Assembly (NCBI GenBank): GCA_002433065.1
Contig: DJHK01000028.1
Span: 15,966 to 79,965 of the forward strand
Reading direction: 5' to 3'
DNA from: Chloroflexi bacterium UBA6622
GTDB taxonomy: Bacteria; Chloroflexota; UBA11872
DNA length: 64,000 bases
A program made the position numbers and the translations under genes. Under the pieces are notes generated by a model. The model saw nothing but the letters and a program-made list of their open reading frames with translations. It was not told the origin of the DNA and searched no databases. This document shows, piece by piece, positions 25,530-34,248 of this stretch (position 1 is its first letter; each line of letters begins with the position of its first letter).

Positions 25530-26382
25530 TGGTATCGATTTACGTTCGGCTGGTCATAAGCGACCGCTGTATCTTTGCGCAGGTCATGTAACGCGAGACC
25601 TTGAGGGATCAGGCTGGTCATTTGGTGGGCCTGTGTATTTTAGTAGTCGTACAGCGACGGCTTTGGGTTGTGATGTTGTCGCTATCACACGCTTGGCAGG
25701 CTCTGATTTACCGTTGTTGAAGCAGAAAACACCAGGCATCGAGTGGTTGTCGAAGCCTGCGGGGGTAACAACGACGTTCGAAAACATATATGGATCAGCT
25801 GGACGCACCCAGCGGGTTCATGCTCAGGCCCCTCGACTTGCTGTACGTGATGCTGGGGCAGTGCCTTTACATCCCCGTATTGTTCATATCGCTCCCGTGC
25901 TTCGGGAAATCGGAGCTGCGTTCTTGGGGAAACTGGCTGCGAATCGATTTGTTGGGCTGACAGCTCAAGGTCTTCTACGAAGTGTGAATTGTGACGGAGT
26001 CGTGAGTGTGGCGGTGGATCGATCCGCGCCGGTAGCATTTCAAATTGCTGATGTCAGCATCGTAAGTGTCGAGGATTTCGACGGTGATGTTGCACAAGCA
26101 CGCGACCTGCTGGCTCGCTCAAGGGTTGGGGTACTTACTGATGGGCATCGCGTAATTCATGCGCAAGAAGAGGGCCGTTGGTTTGAGCTTCCAGTTGTTC
26201 CTCAGCCGATCCGAAATCCGACCGGAACTGGTGACGTTTTTGCCACAGCTTTATTTGTTCGATATGAGGCAACGGGAAATTTGGAACGATCTCTTGAGTT
26301 TGCAGCGACGATTGCTGCTGATTGGATAAGCGCAAAAGACGCGGGACTTTTTGTGACGTCGTCGCATGTAAAAGGACAATAA
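25486..26382 (+). CDS. PfkB-family carbohydrate kinase
   Basis: About 298 residues from a GTG at 25486 that overlaps the end of jag; the ATG at 25456 would overlap it further. PfkB landmarks are the GSGWSFGGPVYFSSRTATALG substrate region near the N terminus and the C-terminal ATP/catalytic loop PTGTGDVFATALFVRYEATG, whose Asp is the base. It phosphorylates a sugar, nucleoside or related alcohol; the substrate is not evident. It is probably the last gene of the rpmH-jag operon. The start codon is uncertain. Confidence 0.8.
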   Translation: MRARSAASSLAPKPSGIDLRSAGHKRPLYLCAGHVTRDLEGSGWSFGGPVYFSSRTATALGCDVVAITRLAGSDLPLLKQKTPGIEWLSKPAGVTTTFENIYGSAGRTQRVHAQAPRLAVRDAGAVPLHPRIVHIAPVLREIGAAFLGKLAANRFVGLTAQGLLRSVNCDGVVSVAVDRSAPVAFQIADVSIVSVEDFDGDVAQARDLLARSRVGVLTDGHRVIHAQEEGRWFELPVVPQPIRNPTGTGDVFATALFVRYEATGNLERSLEFAATIAADWISAKDAGLFVTSSHVKGQ

Positions 26383-26425
26383 GAGCACCTTAATGTTGCA
26401 TGGATTGGTATTGGATACGAGCGAA

Positions 26426-27262
26426 TTACTTTGTGGATACCGTGCGAGGTTTTCGTTGACAGTTTGAGCAGTAGTGGGTGCTTCGTTGAGCCAAGACGAT
26501 ACGCCGGATGTTTTTTCCGCAACTCGGACACGGTTGTCCAGTTTTTCGAAAAACCTTGAGATGTCCCTGGTTGTTACCAGGGCTTCCTTCACTTGTTTCG
26601 AACGTGCTAAAGGTTGTTCCCTGATGGGCAATACCCGACTCAAGAACGGTCACGATAGAGGCGGTGAGTGCTCGAAGCTTTGGCGGGGACAGTAGATTTA
26701 CAGGGGTTTCCGGATGGATGCGGGCAGCAAACAATGCTTCGTCAGCGTAGATGTTGCCGATCCCAGCTACGGTCCGTTGGTCAAGTAGCGCAGTTTTAAT
26801 TGCGACGTGGCGACCGCGTAATCTAATGGCTAGGCTACGCCAGTCAAATCCGGCATCCAACGGTTCTGGTCCTAGGTGGCCAACAACCTCATGGCTATGG
26901 GCTTCCTCGGTTATCCATGCTCTGCCAAAGCGGCGAACATCGACGAAGTGAAGGGCTTGATCGTCATCAAGCGTAAGGAGGAGGCGAGTGTGTGGCCGAA
27001 TATCGGTTCGCGCTCGCAAGTGCAAACGTCCACTCATCATCAGGTGGAGTATCAGGACATCCGACTCGACATTGATCATCAGGTATTTGCCCCGTCGTGC
27101 AACGTTGGTGATGAGGGCGCCCATAAGACGTGTCTCAAATGCTTTGGGTTGAGATGCTTGTACAAGTCGAGGATCAAGAACCGTTACATTGTTGAGGCGT
27201 CGTCTGAGAATCTGAGAATGTAGTTCTCGGCGGATCGTTTCAACTTCTGGCAACTCAGGCAT
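26426..27262 (-). CDS. mutM: Formamidopyrimidine-DNA glycosylase
   Basis: About 278 residues from the ATG at 27262, giving the exact family start PELPEVETIRREL, whose Pro is the catalytic N-terminal amine; upstream starts would add a non-conserved extension. Other landmarks are VRRFGRAWI, the helix-two-turn-helix RTVAGIGNIYADEALF, and the zinc finger CPSCGKNIRRI with CSNCQRK. It excises oxidised purines such as 8-oxoguanine and nicks the strand. The gene is on the opposite strand to, and convergent with, the PfkB gene. Confidence 0.97.
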   Translation of the reverse strand: MPELPEVETIRRELHSQILRRRLNNVTVLDPRLVQASQPKAFETRLMGALITNVARRGKYLMINVESDVLILHLMMSGRLHLRARTDIRPHTRLLLTLDDDQALHFVDVRRFGRAWITEEAHSHEVVGHLGPEPLDAGFDWRSLAIRLRGRHVAIKTALLDQRTVAGIGNIYADEALFAARIHPETPVNLLSPPKLRALTASIVTVLESGIAHQGTTFSTFETSEGSPGNNQGHLKVFRKTGQPCPSCGKNIRRIVLAQRSTHYCSNCQRKPRTVSTK

Positions 27263-27356
27263 TATCGCGAGACCATTGGTCCACATGTAGGAGATGCCAC
27301 ATAGCATGCGATCCGCTGGCAACTCGTCAAGTTGTGACAATGAAGGTAGACCGTCT

Positions 27357-27926
27357 GTGACTGATAATCAGGTTTTGCCGGTGATGAATCGTCGCCTGTT
27401 AATTGCACAACTTGCCGTCCTGGTCGTGGTTACCGGATTGAGCGTTGCCGCAATTCCATTTGCGTCGGAAATCCGTGCAAATGCCGGTCCGGCTTATCTG
27501 GCGATGTTTTTCCTGTCCATCCAGTCGGGTGCTCTTTTTATGCTTCCTGGATTCGGTTGGGCAGCTATCGCTGCTTTTGCGGTGGTTTTCGACAACATTT
27601 GGGGACCCGTTCTGGTGGGAACAACCGGTCAGGTGATAGGTGAAATGGTTTCATATCTCTTGGGCGCTACAGGGTCGCCGTGGATTCAGCGACGGCGGTT
27701 ATATCAACGTGTGGAGATGTGGATTCGCAGATGGGGGTTATTGGCCATCTTTGTAATTGCCGCTGTGCCAAATCCTGCTTTTGATCTGGCTGGGGCGGTA
27801 GCTGGCGCAGCTCGTTTAGGGTGGTGGAAATTCTTTGTTGCGTCTTGGGGAGGTCGACTTATCAAGAACATTGGGTTTGCCACCTTGGGTCTTCAAGGCT
27901 CTGGCATCGTGGAGCAGTTCATTTAG
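27357..27926 (+). CDS. VTT/DedA-type membrane protein
   Basis: About 189 residues from a GTG at 27357 (an ATG at 27384 is also possible). It has four or five hydrophobic segments with the VTT (SNARE-associated) features: GPAYLAMFFLSIQSG, a short re-entrant GEMVSYLLGATGS segment and FDLAGAVAGAARLGWWKF. The family includes lipid scramblases and undecaprenyl-phosphate or selenite transporters; the substrate here is unknown. It is divergent from mutM, and the two start regions are about 95 bases apart. Confidence 0.8.
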   Translation: MTDNQVLPVMNRRLLIAQLAVLVVVTGLSVAAIPFASEIRANAGPAYLAMFFLSIQSGALFMLPGFGWAAIAAFAVVFDNIWGPVLVGTTGQVIGEMVSYLLGATGSPWIQRRRLYQRVEMWIRRWGLLAIFVIAAVPNPAFDLAGAVAGAARLGWWKFFVASWGGRLIKNIGFATLGLQGSGIVEQFI

Positions 27927-27966
27927 GCGGTCAGCCATGTGTTCTCCGGCGATAGAATGAATTCTG

Positions 27967-28299
27967 ATGGAAAAGTACTTCCAGCAAATAGTTGCGCACA
28001 CCGAACGTGGTGAACGTGTCGCCAGTGCTGTTGTGGTTTCGAGTCGGGGTTCGACTCCGCAGGATGTTGGGGCCCGAATGCTGTTTTTTGCCGATGGCAC
28101 CACGTGGGGCACGGTAGGTGGTGGGTGTGTGGAGGCGGATGTCCGTGCTGAGGCCCGCCGAGTTTTGGCAGATGGCAAAGGCCGAGCCATATCGGTTGAG
28201 CTCGTTGATGACGTTCGAGGCGAGGGTGATGTCTGTGGCGGAACATTGGAAGTCTTGCTGGAGTCGTGGGATGGCGGTGGAACCAGGGCTGTCGGATGA
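27967..28299 (+). CDS. XdhC/CoxI N-terminal-type protein
   Basis: A 110-residue protein with the features of the XdhC_CoxI domain: ASAVVVSSRGSTPQDVGARMLFF, TVGGGCVEADV and the short DVCGGTLEVLLES end. It keeps one Cys in each of GGGC and VCGG. Proteins of this family help insert the sulfurated molybdenum cofactor into xanthine or CO dehydrogenase-type enzymes. Its stop overlaps the start of the second half by four bases, so the two are translated together. No molybdenum hydroxylase gene lies in the window; the sulfite-oxidase-like protein at 2215 uses a different cofactor form. Confidence 0.85.
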   Translation: MEKYFQQIVAHTERGERVASAVVVSSRGSTPQDVGARMLFFADGTTWGTVGGGCVEADVRAEARRVLADGKGRAISVELVDDVRGEGDVCGGTLEVLLESWDGGGTRAVG

Positions 28300-29123
28300 A
28301 TCCAACTGCTGCGGTGCTCGTGGCGGCGCGAGAGGCGCTCCACACTCGAACCCCTGTCGTGTTGATCCATCTTGTGAGTGCTAGGGGCGTGGATGGTGAA
28401 GAGCCGGGGTTACGTGCCTGGTATACGGACGCTGAGGGTCTAACTGGAAGTGTCCATAATTCTAAGGTCGATGCAGTGGTAGCGCGCGAAGCGGCAAGCG
28501 TCTTGGTGTCTGGTCATCCTCAGATGATCACCTTGGGAACGGACGGAACCGAGGCGACCAGACGAGATTCTGAGTATGTTCGCGTGTTCCTTGATGTGGT
28601 TGTTGCGACGCCACGCTTGTTAATAGTGGGTGCTGGGCATATTGCGCAGCCGTTGGCCAACATCTCGTCCGTTTTAGGGTTTGAGACGGTGGTTGTTGAT
28701 GAGCGAGCCGATTTTGCTAATCGGCATCGGTTTCCAGCGGCCGATGAAGTGTTCGCGTGTCCAATCGAAGCGTTCTTGGAAGATTATGCAATTGATGACC
28801 GGACGTTTGTGGTCTTGGTGACTCGTGCTCATCGATTTGACGAGGCAGCTCTCCGTCTCTTACTTGGATCGCCAGCGCCTTATATTGGCATGATCGGCAG
28901 CCGGCGACGGGTTCATGTTGTCTACAAGACTTTGTTGGGTGAAGGTTTTCGCACGGACCAATTCGAACGAGTCTTTGCCCCGATTGGTCTTGATATTGGT
29001 GCGAAAACTCCGGCTGAAATTGCCTTAGCGATTTCAGCAGAGCTGATTAATGTGCGTCGGCATGGCCGAGGTTCACATTTATCGATTGGCGATTTTCGCT
29101 TGGGTCAGCACGGAGGCAGCTAG
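28296..29123 (+). CDS. XdhC/CoxI Rossmann-domain protein
   Basis: About 275 residues from the ATG at 28296, which overlaps the previous stop. The N-terminal part repeats a degenerate XdhC-like segment (residues 1-90). The C-terminal part (about 110-270) is the XdhC Rossmann domain, with LLIVGAGHIAQPLA as the NAD-type loop, FVVLVTRAHRFD, IGMIGSRRRV and a final GLDIGAKTPAEIALAISAE. It acts with the preceding protein in maturing molybdenum hydroxylases. Confidence 0.88.
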   Translation: MNPTAAVLVAAREALHTRTPVVLIHLVSARGVDGEEPGLRAWYTDAEGLTGSVHNSKVDAVVAREAASVLVSGHPQMITLGTDGTEATRRDSEYVRVFLDVVVATPRLLIVGAGHIAQPLANISSVLGFETVVVDERADFANRHRFPAADEVFACPIEAFLEDYAIDDRTFVVLVTRAHRFDEAALRLLLGSPAPYIGMIGSRRRVHVVYKTLLGEGFRTDQFERVFAPIGLDIGAKTPAEIALAISAELINVRRHGRGSHLSIGDFRLGQHGGS

Positions 29124-29204
29124 TCGAGGGGTTTAAATAGCTCAGTGCTAGGTCGGGGTGTGCAAAGATGAACCGATGTTCGGTCGAAAAATGGAGTTTT
29201 TCGA

Positions 29205-29399
29205 ATGGCTACTTACGAATGCGCGGCGTGTGGGATGTCTGCTGACATTACCTGTGGCCAGTGCGGTGATCCTTTGGTCAATGACAGTATCACGACAGAT
29301 GACGGTTCCTCAGTACAGGTATCCAAATGCCCGAACGGGCATGGGAAGATAAAATCCCCGTCGTGTTGTGGCAATGAGATGGCTTGTTCGGTTGGATAA
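29205..29399 (+). CDS. Small zinc-ribbon protein
   Basis: A 64-residue protein with CAACG, CGQCG, a single Cys before PNGHG and CCGNEMAC. These pairs of cysteines should bind one or two zinc ions. It starts at an ATG with GAG eleven bases upstream. I do not recognise a function. Very small proteins of this kind recur in gene-dense genomes as rubredoxin-like or nucleic-acid-binding modules. Confidence 0.7.
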   Translation: MATYECAACGMSADITCGQCGDPLVNDSITTDDGSSVQVSKCPNGHGKIKSPSCCGNEMACSVG

Positions 29400-29451
29400 G
29401 ACTTCTGGCCACGAAGGTTCTATGAAGTATGGTTCGAGATAGCCACGAATA

Positions 29452-29652
29452 GTGATGGATTGGTCTCTGGCATCAGTGGCTCGGCTAGGTACATTGGTGT
29501 TTCTCGGCATTCTTAAGTTGGTACTGGCTGGTGCCGGTTTGGTATCGCCTTGGTTTTATGTCGTTGGGTGCTTGTTGCTCGCGCTTGCAGGGTTCTTTGG
29601 ATCAATATCAGGGTGGCCGAAGGATAATTCAGGCGGGGGCACCATCGTTTAG
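29452..29652 (+). CDS. Small hypothetical membrane protein
   Basis: A 66-residue protein (GTG at 29452 or ATG at 29455) with two hydrophobic helices (about 12-30 and 33-52) separated by GLVSP, and a polar, glycine-rich tail. No family is evident. It follows the zinc-ribbon gene by 52 bases on the same strand. Confidence 0.55.
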   Translation: MMDWSLASVARLGTLVFLGILKLVLAGAGLVSPWFYVVGCLLLALAGFFGSISGWPKDNSGGGTIV

Positions 29653-29859
29653 GTAGAACGTCGGTTTCAGGAAATGCCGCTTTCGATCTTGCCGGGGGAG
29701 TGTGGAGGCTTATATTCCATTTTGTTCTTGGTGGAGCGAGAGCGGTATCGATCTAGGTTTTGGCGAAAAATTGGTTGTAAGACCATTTACAATCTGGGGC
29801 CCACAATAGATGCACTGGTGAGTATCAGTTGATACCGCCACGCAGGAAACCTGGCTCAT
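29653..29859. other. Intergenic stretch with an inverted repeat
   Basis: No gene is evident in these 207 bases. They hold the inverted repeat TTGTAA, six bases, TTACAA at 29775-29792, which resembles the TGTGTAA/TTACACA palindrome at 59794-59811 in its GTAA/TTAC half-sites. It may be an operator for the DUF4395-like gene that follows. Confidence 0.3.
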
Positions 29860-30306
29860 ATGGGAACTCTACGAACCGTGTTTTCGTTTCCGTCGACTGT
29901 TGACAACACCACCGCGCGAACAGTGGCTGGTCTGGTTTCGGTTCTCGCAATAGTCACGCTCGTTCTAGCGGTCGCGGGTAGTGGGATCGAGGGCTGGTTT
30001 ATGCTCGCTTTGGTTAGTGGGTATACGGGCCGGGTTTTTACCGGGACTACCATGTGTCCTTTTTCGCACCTTACGATGCGCGTGATTCTTCCAGTGGTGA
30101 AGTGGCCTCAACAACATGTAGATGGTCCGCCCAAGCGTTTTTCGTAGACGATAGGGCTTGTCTTATCGGTCGTAGCCACGCTCCTAAATCTAGTGAATCC
30201 CACCGTTGCGATAATCCTGATCGGTGTTTTGCTGGTATGCGAACTTTTGGAGGCGGTCGTCGGGTTTTGTGTTGGATGCTTTGTGTATGCACAGTTCAAT
30301 GGCTGA
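29860..30306 (+). pseudogene. DUF4395-like membrane protein interrupted by one in-frame TAG
   Basis: The first 95 codons (start ATG 29860) read as the N-terminal part of a DUF4395-type protein: VDNTTARTVAGLVS, a hydrophobic helix, a GYTGRVFTG segment and PPKRFS. A TAG stands at 30145-30147. In the same frame the sequence continues to TGA at 30304-30306 with a typical ending: TIGLVLSVVATLLNLVNP, two more helices and ELLEAVVGFCVGCFVYAQ. The family usually has Gln or similar at the interrupted site (PKRFAQ), so one C-to-T change would create this amber codon. It is a nonsense mutation, a sequence error, or less likely a read-through. No other frame disruption is seen. Confidence 0.7.
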
Positions 30307-30438
30307 TAGAAAAATAAGCACGGTGGCTTGTCTCTAGAGGTCACGATCGGGAGAGCGAATCGTTTTGGTTTCTCGTGATCTATAAAACTATTAGAGTCAT
30401 AGCGGGAGTTTAGGTCGGGGCTTCGTACACTGACTGGT

Positions 30439-33117
30439 ATGGCTACGGTACAACGACCGCGACTTATCGTGCTTGATTCGATGTCGCTGATTCATCGCGC
30501 CTACCATGCGGTGCCTCGAAACTTCGCTACGTCTTCTGGTGAGCTGACCAATGCCGTGTTCGGTTTTGCGAACATGTTGTTACGCATTGTCGATGAGATT
30601 GAGCCTGACCATGCGGTCGCGGCTTTTGACTTGCCGGGCCCTACATTTCGAGATGAGATGTATGACTCATATAAGGCAAATCGTGAGGCCCCTGATGACG
30701 ATCTAATTGCTCAATTTGGTCGTGTTCGCCAGCTGGTGAATGCACTAGGCATCCCGATTTTTGAACTGCCTTCATATGAAGCGGACGATATGTTGGGCAC
30801 GATAGCTCATCAGGCGGAGGCATCTGGATTCGACGTATGGCTGGTGACAGGAGATCGAGACGCGTTTCAACTTGTCACTCAGCATGTGCGGGTCTTGAGC
30901 ACCAATCCTAGGACTGGTGCCCCGCTTGTTTACGATGAGGATGCGGTAGTCGAGCGATGGGGCATACGGCCAGCTCAGGTTGTGGATTTTAAAGGACTGT
31001 TAGGGGATACCTCGGACAATATTCCCGGAGTGAGGGGCGTAGGTGAAAAGACAGCATCTGCGCTGCTTTCAACATACAAGGATATCGATGAAATCTATGC
31101 CAATTTGGATGAGTTGAAGCCCGCTGTCCGACGCAGGCTTGAGGGTCAGCAAGAGGTTGCCCAGCTTTCGAGGAACTTGGCCACAATCGTCTGTGATGTT
31201 CCAGTCCAGTTTGAGCCTCAGAAGGCGAAGCTTTGGCAGCCAGACGCAGAAGCGGTTAGGAGCCTGTTCCAGGAATTAGAGTTTCGAAATCTAGCCGATC
31301 GACTTACGTTTCTTGATGGGTCGGAGCCGGAGCCAGCTTTTGTGCTCCCGAGCGTAGCGCCCAAAATCATCGACGATCCCGACGAAGCTAGATCCCTTGT
31401 TCAGCAACTGATGGACGCTGAGCAAGTCGCCATTTTTCCGTGTGTTCGGGCTTCTACAGGAGAGGTTGACTTACTTGGTTTTGCGGTGGCTTGGACGGAT
31501 GAAACTGCCTACATCCCGATCACTAACAGTAGCGTCAGTCTTGATGAATTTCGTCCGTGGTTGGAGGCGAAGGATTCGAGCAAGGTCACATTCGATTCAA
31601 AGCTTTTGTATCGGGCTTTTTTCAATAGGGGCATCTCTTTAAGTGGTGTGATAAATGACTTGTTTCTCGCGGCATATATCGCGACACCGAGTGCGACTCC
31701 AAAATCATTAGAGGATTTGGTGTTTCGTCGTTGTGGTGTTGAGGTGGAACCGGAACTTCCACAACCACCGCCTGTCGGTAGCTTTGGTCAACTAAATACT
31801 GGTGATGTTGTGCATCCCGCAGCTCTCCGTGCTTCTCTTGTCTTACTTCTAGCTCAAGAACTCGAGGTGCAGATTGTGGGCCTCAAGCTCACCTCGTTAC
31901 TTCAGCAAATGGAGCTGCCAGTTGCGCGGATTCTTGGCGACATGGAGCTTCGTGGGATTACGCTCGATGGTGAGGTCTTGCGAAAGTTGTCATTGTCGAT
32001 GACCAAGGAGATCCACGAACTTGAATCTGAGATTCATGGTGATGCTGGGCGTGAATTCAATATCAATTCACCGAAGCAACTCGGCTCGGTGTTGTTTGAT
32101 GAACTAGGTCTGCCTGTGGGGCGGAAAACCAAGACCGGTTACTCGACGGCCAGTGGTGTGCTCGAAGAGCTGGTAGAGGTTCACCCGATAGCGAGCCGAG
32201 TGCTCAAATTTCGAGAGCTAAGCAAGCTTCGGTCCACGTATGTTGATGCTTTACCTGGCTTGGTAAGTCCGATTACCGGGCGTGTTCACACCACGTTTAA
32301 TCAGGCAGGGACTACGACCGGTCGTCTTTCGTCCTCGAGCCCGAATCTACAGAACATCCCGATCCGTACAGCTCGTGGTCGGGAAATTCGGCAGGCGTTT
32401 GTTGGCAGGGATAAGGATTGGTCACTTCTGGCTGTCGACTATTCTCAAATTGATCTGCGAGTGCTTGCTCATATCAGCGAAGACCCTGGGATGTGCCAGG
32501 CGTTTACTGATGGTCATGACATTCATTCAGCAACTGCTGCTCGTTTACACAACGTTTCGCTTGATCAGGTTACGGATGAGATGCGGCGGCTGGCGAAGAC
32601 AACAAACTTTGGCATTGTGTATGGGATTAGTGCTCGGGGGTTAGCGTCACAGACAGGTCTTTCCTTCAAGGAATCGGAGGCGTTTATTGAGAATTACTTT
32701 GCCATGTATCCAGGCGTGAAGGCGTACATGGACGCAACAATAGAGGAAGCCCACAATCGAGGTTACGTAGAGACCTTATTCAACCGACGACGATATCTCC
32801 CTGAATTAAAATCGCGGGCTTTCAACGAGCGCGCGGCAGCTGAGCGAATGGCGATTAACATGCCAATACAGGGGACGACCGCGGACATTATGAAAATGGC
32901 GATGGTTCGTGTTGATGAGGCTATTACGGTTGAAAATCTTTCTGGCCGGATGATTCTGCAGGTGCATGACGATTTGTTGTTTGAGGTTCCGTCTTCCGAA
33001 CTTAAGCAGTTCTCGAGAGTTGCGTGCAATGGGATGACGTCGGCCGTCGACTTGCGAATCCCTCTTGTGGTGGATGCTAAGGTCGGACCAAATTGGCGAG
33101 ACATGAAGGAACTTTAG
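30439..33117 (+). CDS. polA: DNA polymerase I
   Basis: This 892-residue protein has three parts. A 5'-3' exonuclease (1 to about 290; DSMSLIHRAYHA, SYEADDMLGTIA, TGDRDAFQLV) holds its metal ligands. A middle 3'-5' exonuclease-like domain (about 310-490) appears inactive, because the DxE and NxxxD/YxxxD residues are replaced. The polymerase domain (about 500-892) has DYSQIDLRVLAH (motif A), RRLAKTTNFGIVYG (motif B) and QVHDDLLFEV (motif C). It removes RNA primers and fills gaps. Loss of proofreading in this domain is common in Taq-like enzymes. Confidence 0.97.
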   Translation: MATVQRPRLIVLDSMSLIHRAYHAVPRNFATSSGELTNAVFGFANMLLRIVDEIEPDHAVAAFDLPGPTFRDEMYDSYKANREAPDDDLIAQFGRVRQLVNALGIPIFELPSYEADDMLGTIAHQAEASGFDVWLVTGDRDAFQLVTQHVRVLSTNPRTGAPLVYDEDAVVERWGIRPAQVVDFKGLLGDTSDNIPGVRGVGEKTASALLSTYKDIDEIYANLDELKPAVRRRLEGQQEVAQLSRNLATIVCDVPVQFEPQKAKLWQPDAEAVRSLFQELEFRNLADRLTFLDGSEPEPAFVLPSVAPKIIDDPDEARSLVQQLMDAEQVAIFPCVRASTGEVDLLGFAVAWTDETAYIPITNSSVSLDEFRPWLEAKDSSKVTFDSKLLYRAFFNRGISLSGVINDLFLAAYIATPSATPKSLEDLVFRRCGVEVEPELPQPPPVGSFGQLNTGDVVHPAALRASLVLLLAQELEVQIVGLKLTSLLQQMELPVARILGDMELRGITLDGEVLRKLSLSMTKEIHELESEIHGDAGREFNINSPKQLGSVLFDELGLPVGRKTKTGYSTASGVLEELVEVHPIASRVLKFRELSKLRSTYVDALPGLVSPITGRVHTTFNQAGTTTGRLSSSSPNLQNIPIRTARGREIRQAFVGRDKDWSLLAVDYSQIDLRVLAHISEDPGMCQAFTDGHDIHSATAARLHNVSLDQVTDEMRRLAKTTNFGIVYGISARGLASQTGLSFKESEAFIENYFAMYPGVKAYMDATIEEAHNRGYVETLFNRRRYLPELKSRAFNERAAAERMAINMPIQGTTADIMKMAMVRVDEAITVENLSGRMILQVHDDLLFEVPSSELKQFSRVACNGMTSAVDLRIPLVVDAKVGPNWRDMKEL

Positions 33118-33306
33118 TGCTTGATGATCGGTTTTCGTCTTCTGACTTACAGGGAAATGAGGCTCAGAACACATTCACGTGCAATACTTGGCCATTCAAG
33201 TCCATATGTACCAACACATATTTGGTGCTCCGTAAATAACAGCGGTTACGAACCTGTCTAGGCTGCTTATTCGAAGCTCCTGTGCCGGGCACGAAAAACG
33301 GCCGGG

Positions 33307-34248
33307 ATGAGGGCGACAATCGTGTACGGCTTTCTTGGAGCCGGCAAGACTACGTTGCTGCGGTCCCTCGTGCCGCGTCTCACTACGATTGAACCCACGG
33401 TTTTGCTAGTCAATGAATTCGGTATGGAAGGAACGGATCAGGTCGTTTTTGCTTCCGACAATCTTGTTGTCCGTGAATTGATCGGAGGCTGCGTATGTTG
33501 CGAGGTCCGTGGCGAATTGCTTGTGGCGCTAGACGAGATACATAAAACTGTGGGTCCCGCTCGCCTAGTAATCGAACCTACGGGTCTTGCTTCACCAGGC
33601 ACGCTTGCAAACGTGTTTACGTCTCCTGTTGTGCAGTCTATTGTCACCGTTGACTCACTCCTCACGGTGCTCGATGCCTCAAACTTCGCCTTGGTTCGGG
33701 ACAGTTTGGGTGAGTTTTACCCAAGGCAAGTTATTGATGCCGATCTAGTGTTAATAAACAAGCAGGATGTGGCGACTGAGGCTCAACGGCGAGAGGCTCG
33801 TGAGTGGGTACGCAGTCTTAATTCGCTGGCTACGGTGGTGGAGACGGTTCATTGCAACGTGAATCCAGACGTGGTGGTTGCGGCGATCAGGCAGGGTAGT
33901 CCTCGGATGTTCCTTGAGGATCCGAGACAAGGCACAGATGCGCATGATGGACTGGAGGTGCTAGGTCTCCAGCGGGTGGTGGTAGCCACCGATGGATTGG
34001 ACACGGAAGTGGTTGAGCGGTTTGTCCAAGAATTGGCAAAGGGCACCTATGGTGAGGTAATTAGGGCGAAGGGTTTTGTGCCTGCAGGGAGCGAGTCGCA
34101 TTTGATTGATGTGGTACTTGGGGATTGGGAGATTCGGCCGTTCGGTCCGGCGCCGGCTCGAATCGACGTGATTGGAAGAAATCTGGCATCTCACGAAATG
34201 GAGCACGTGGTAACAAATGGCATTACAGAGTTCACGCGGACGACGTAG
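33307..34248 (+). CDS. G3E-family GTPase (CobW/UreG/HypB-like)
   Basis: A 313-residue protein with the Walker A loop GFLGAGKTT, the Walker B NEFG, the metal-binding GGCVCCEVRGEL motif, and the G-motif INKQD (NKxD class). The C-terminal CobW_C region (about 215-313) is present. G3E GTPases deliver or sense zinc, cobalt or nickel, or help build metalloenzymes. No urease, hydrogenase or cobalamin genes are adjacent. The CXCC motif is typical of zinc-related COG0523 proteins. Confidence 0.9.
   Translation: MRATIVYGFLGAGKTTLLRSLVPRLTTIEPTVLLVNEFGMEGTDQVVFASDNLVVRELIGGCVCCEVRGELLVALDEIHKTVGPARLVIEPTGLASPGTLANVFTSPVVQSIVTVDSLLTVLDASNFALVRDSLGEFYPRQVIDADLVLINKQDVATEAQRREAREWVRSLNSLATVVETVHCNVNPDVVVAAIRQGSPRMFLEDPRQGTDAHDGLEVLGLQRVVVATDGLDTEVVERFVQELAKGTYGEVIRAKGFVPAGSESHLIDVVLGDWEIRPFGPAPARIDVIGRNLASHEMEHVVTNGITEFTRTT

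Noticed and set aside
29133..29190. TAGCTCAGTGCTAGGTCGG resembles a tRNA D-arm
   Set aside because: No matching acceptor stem, anticodon arm or TTCGA T-arm with a 3' end can be built around it.
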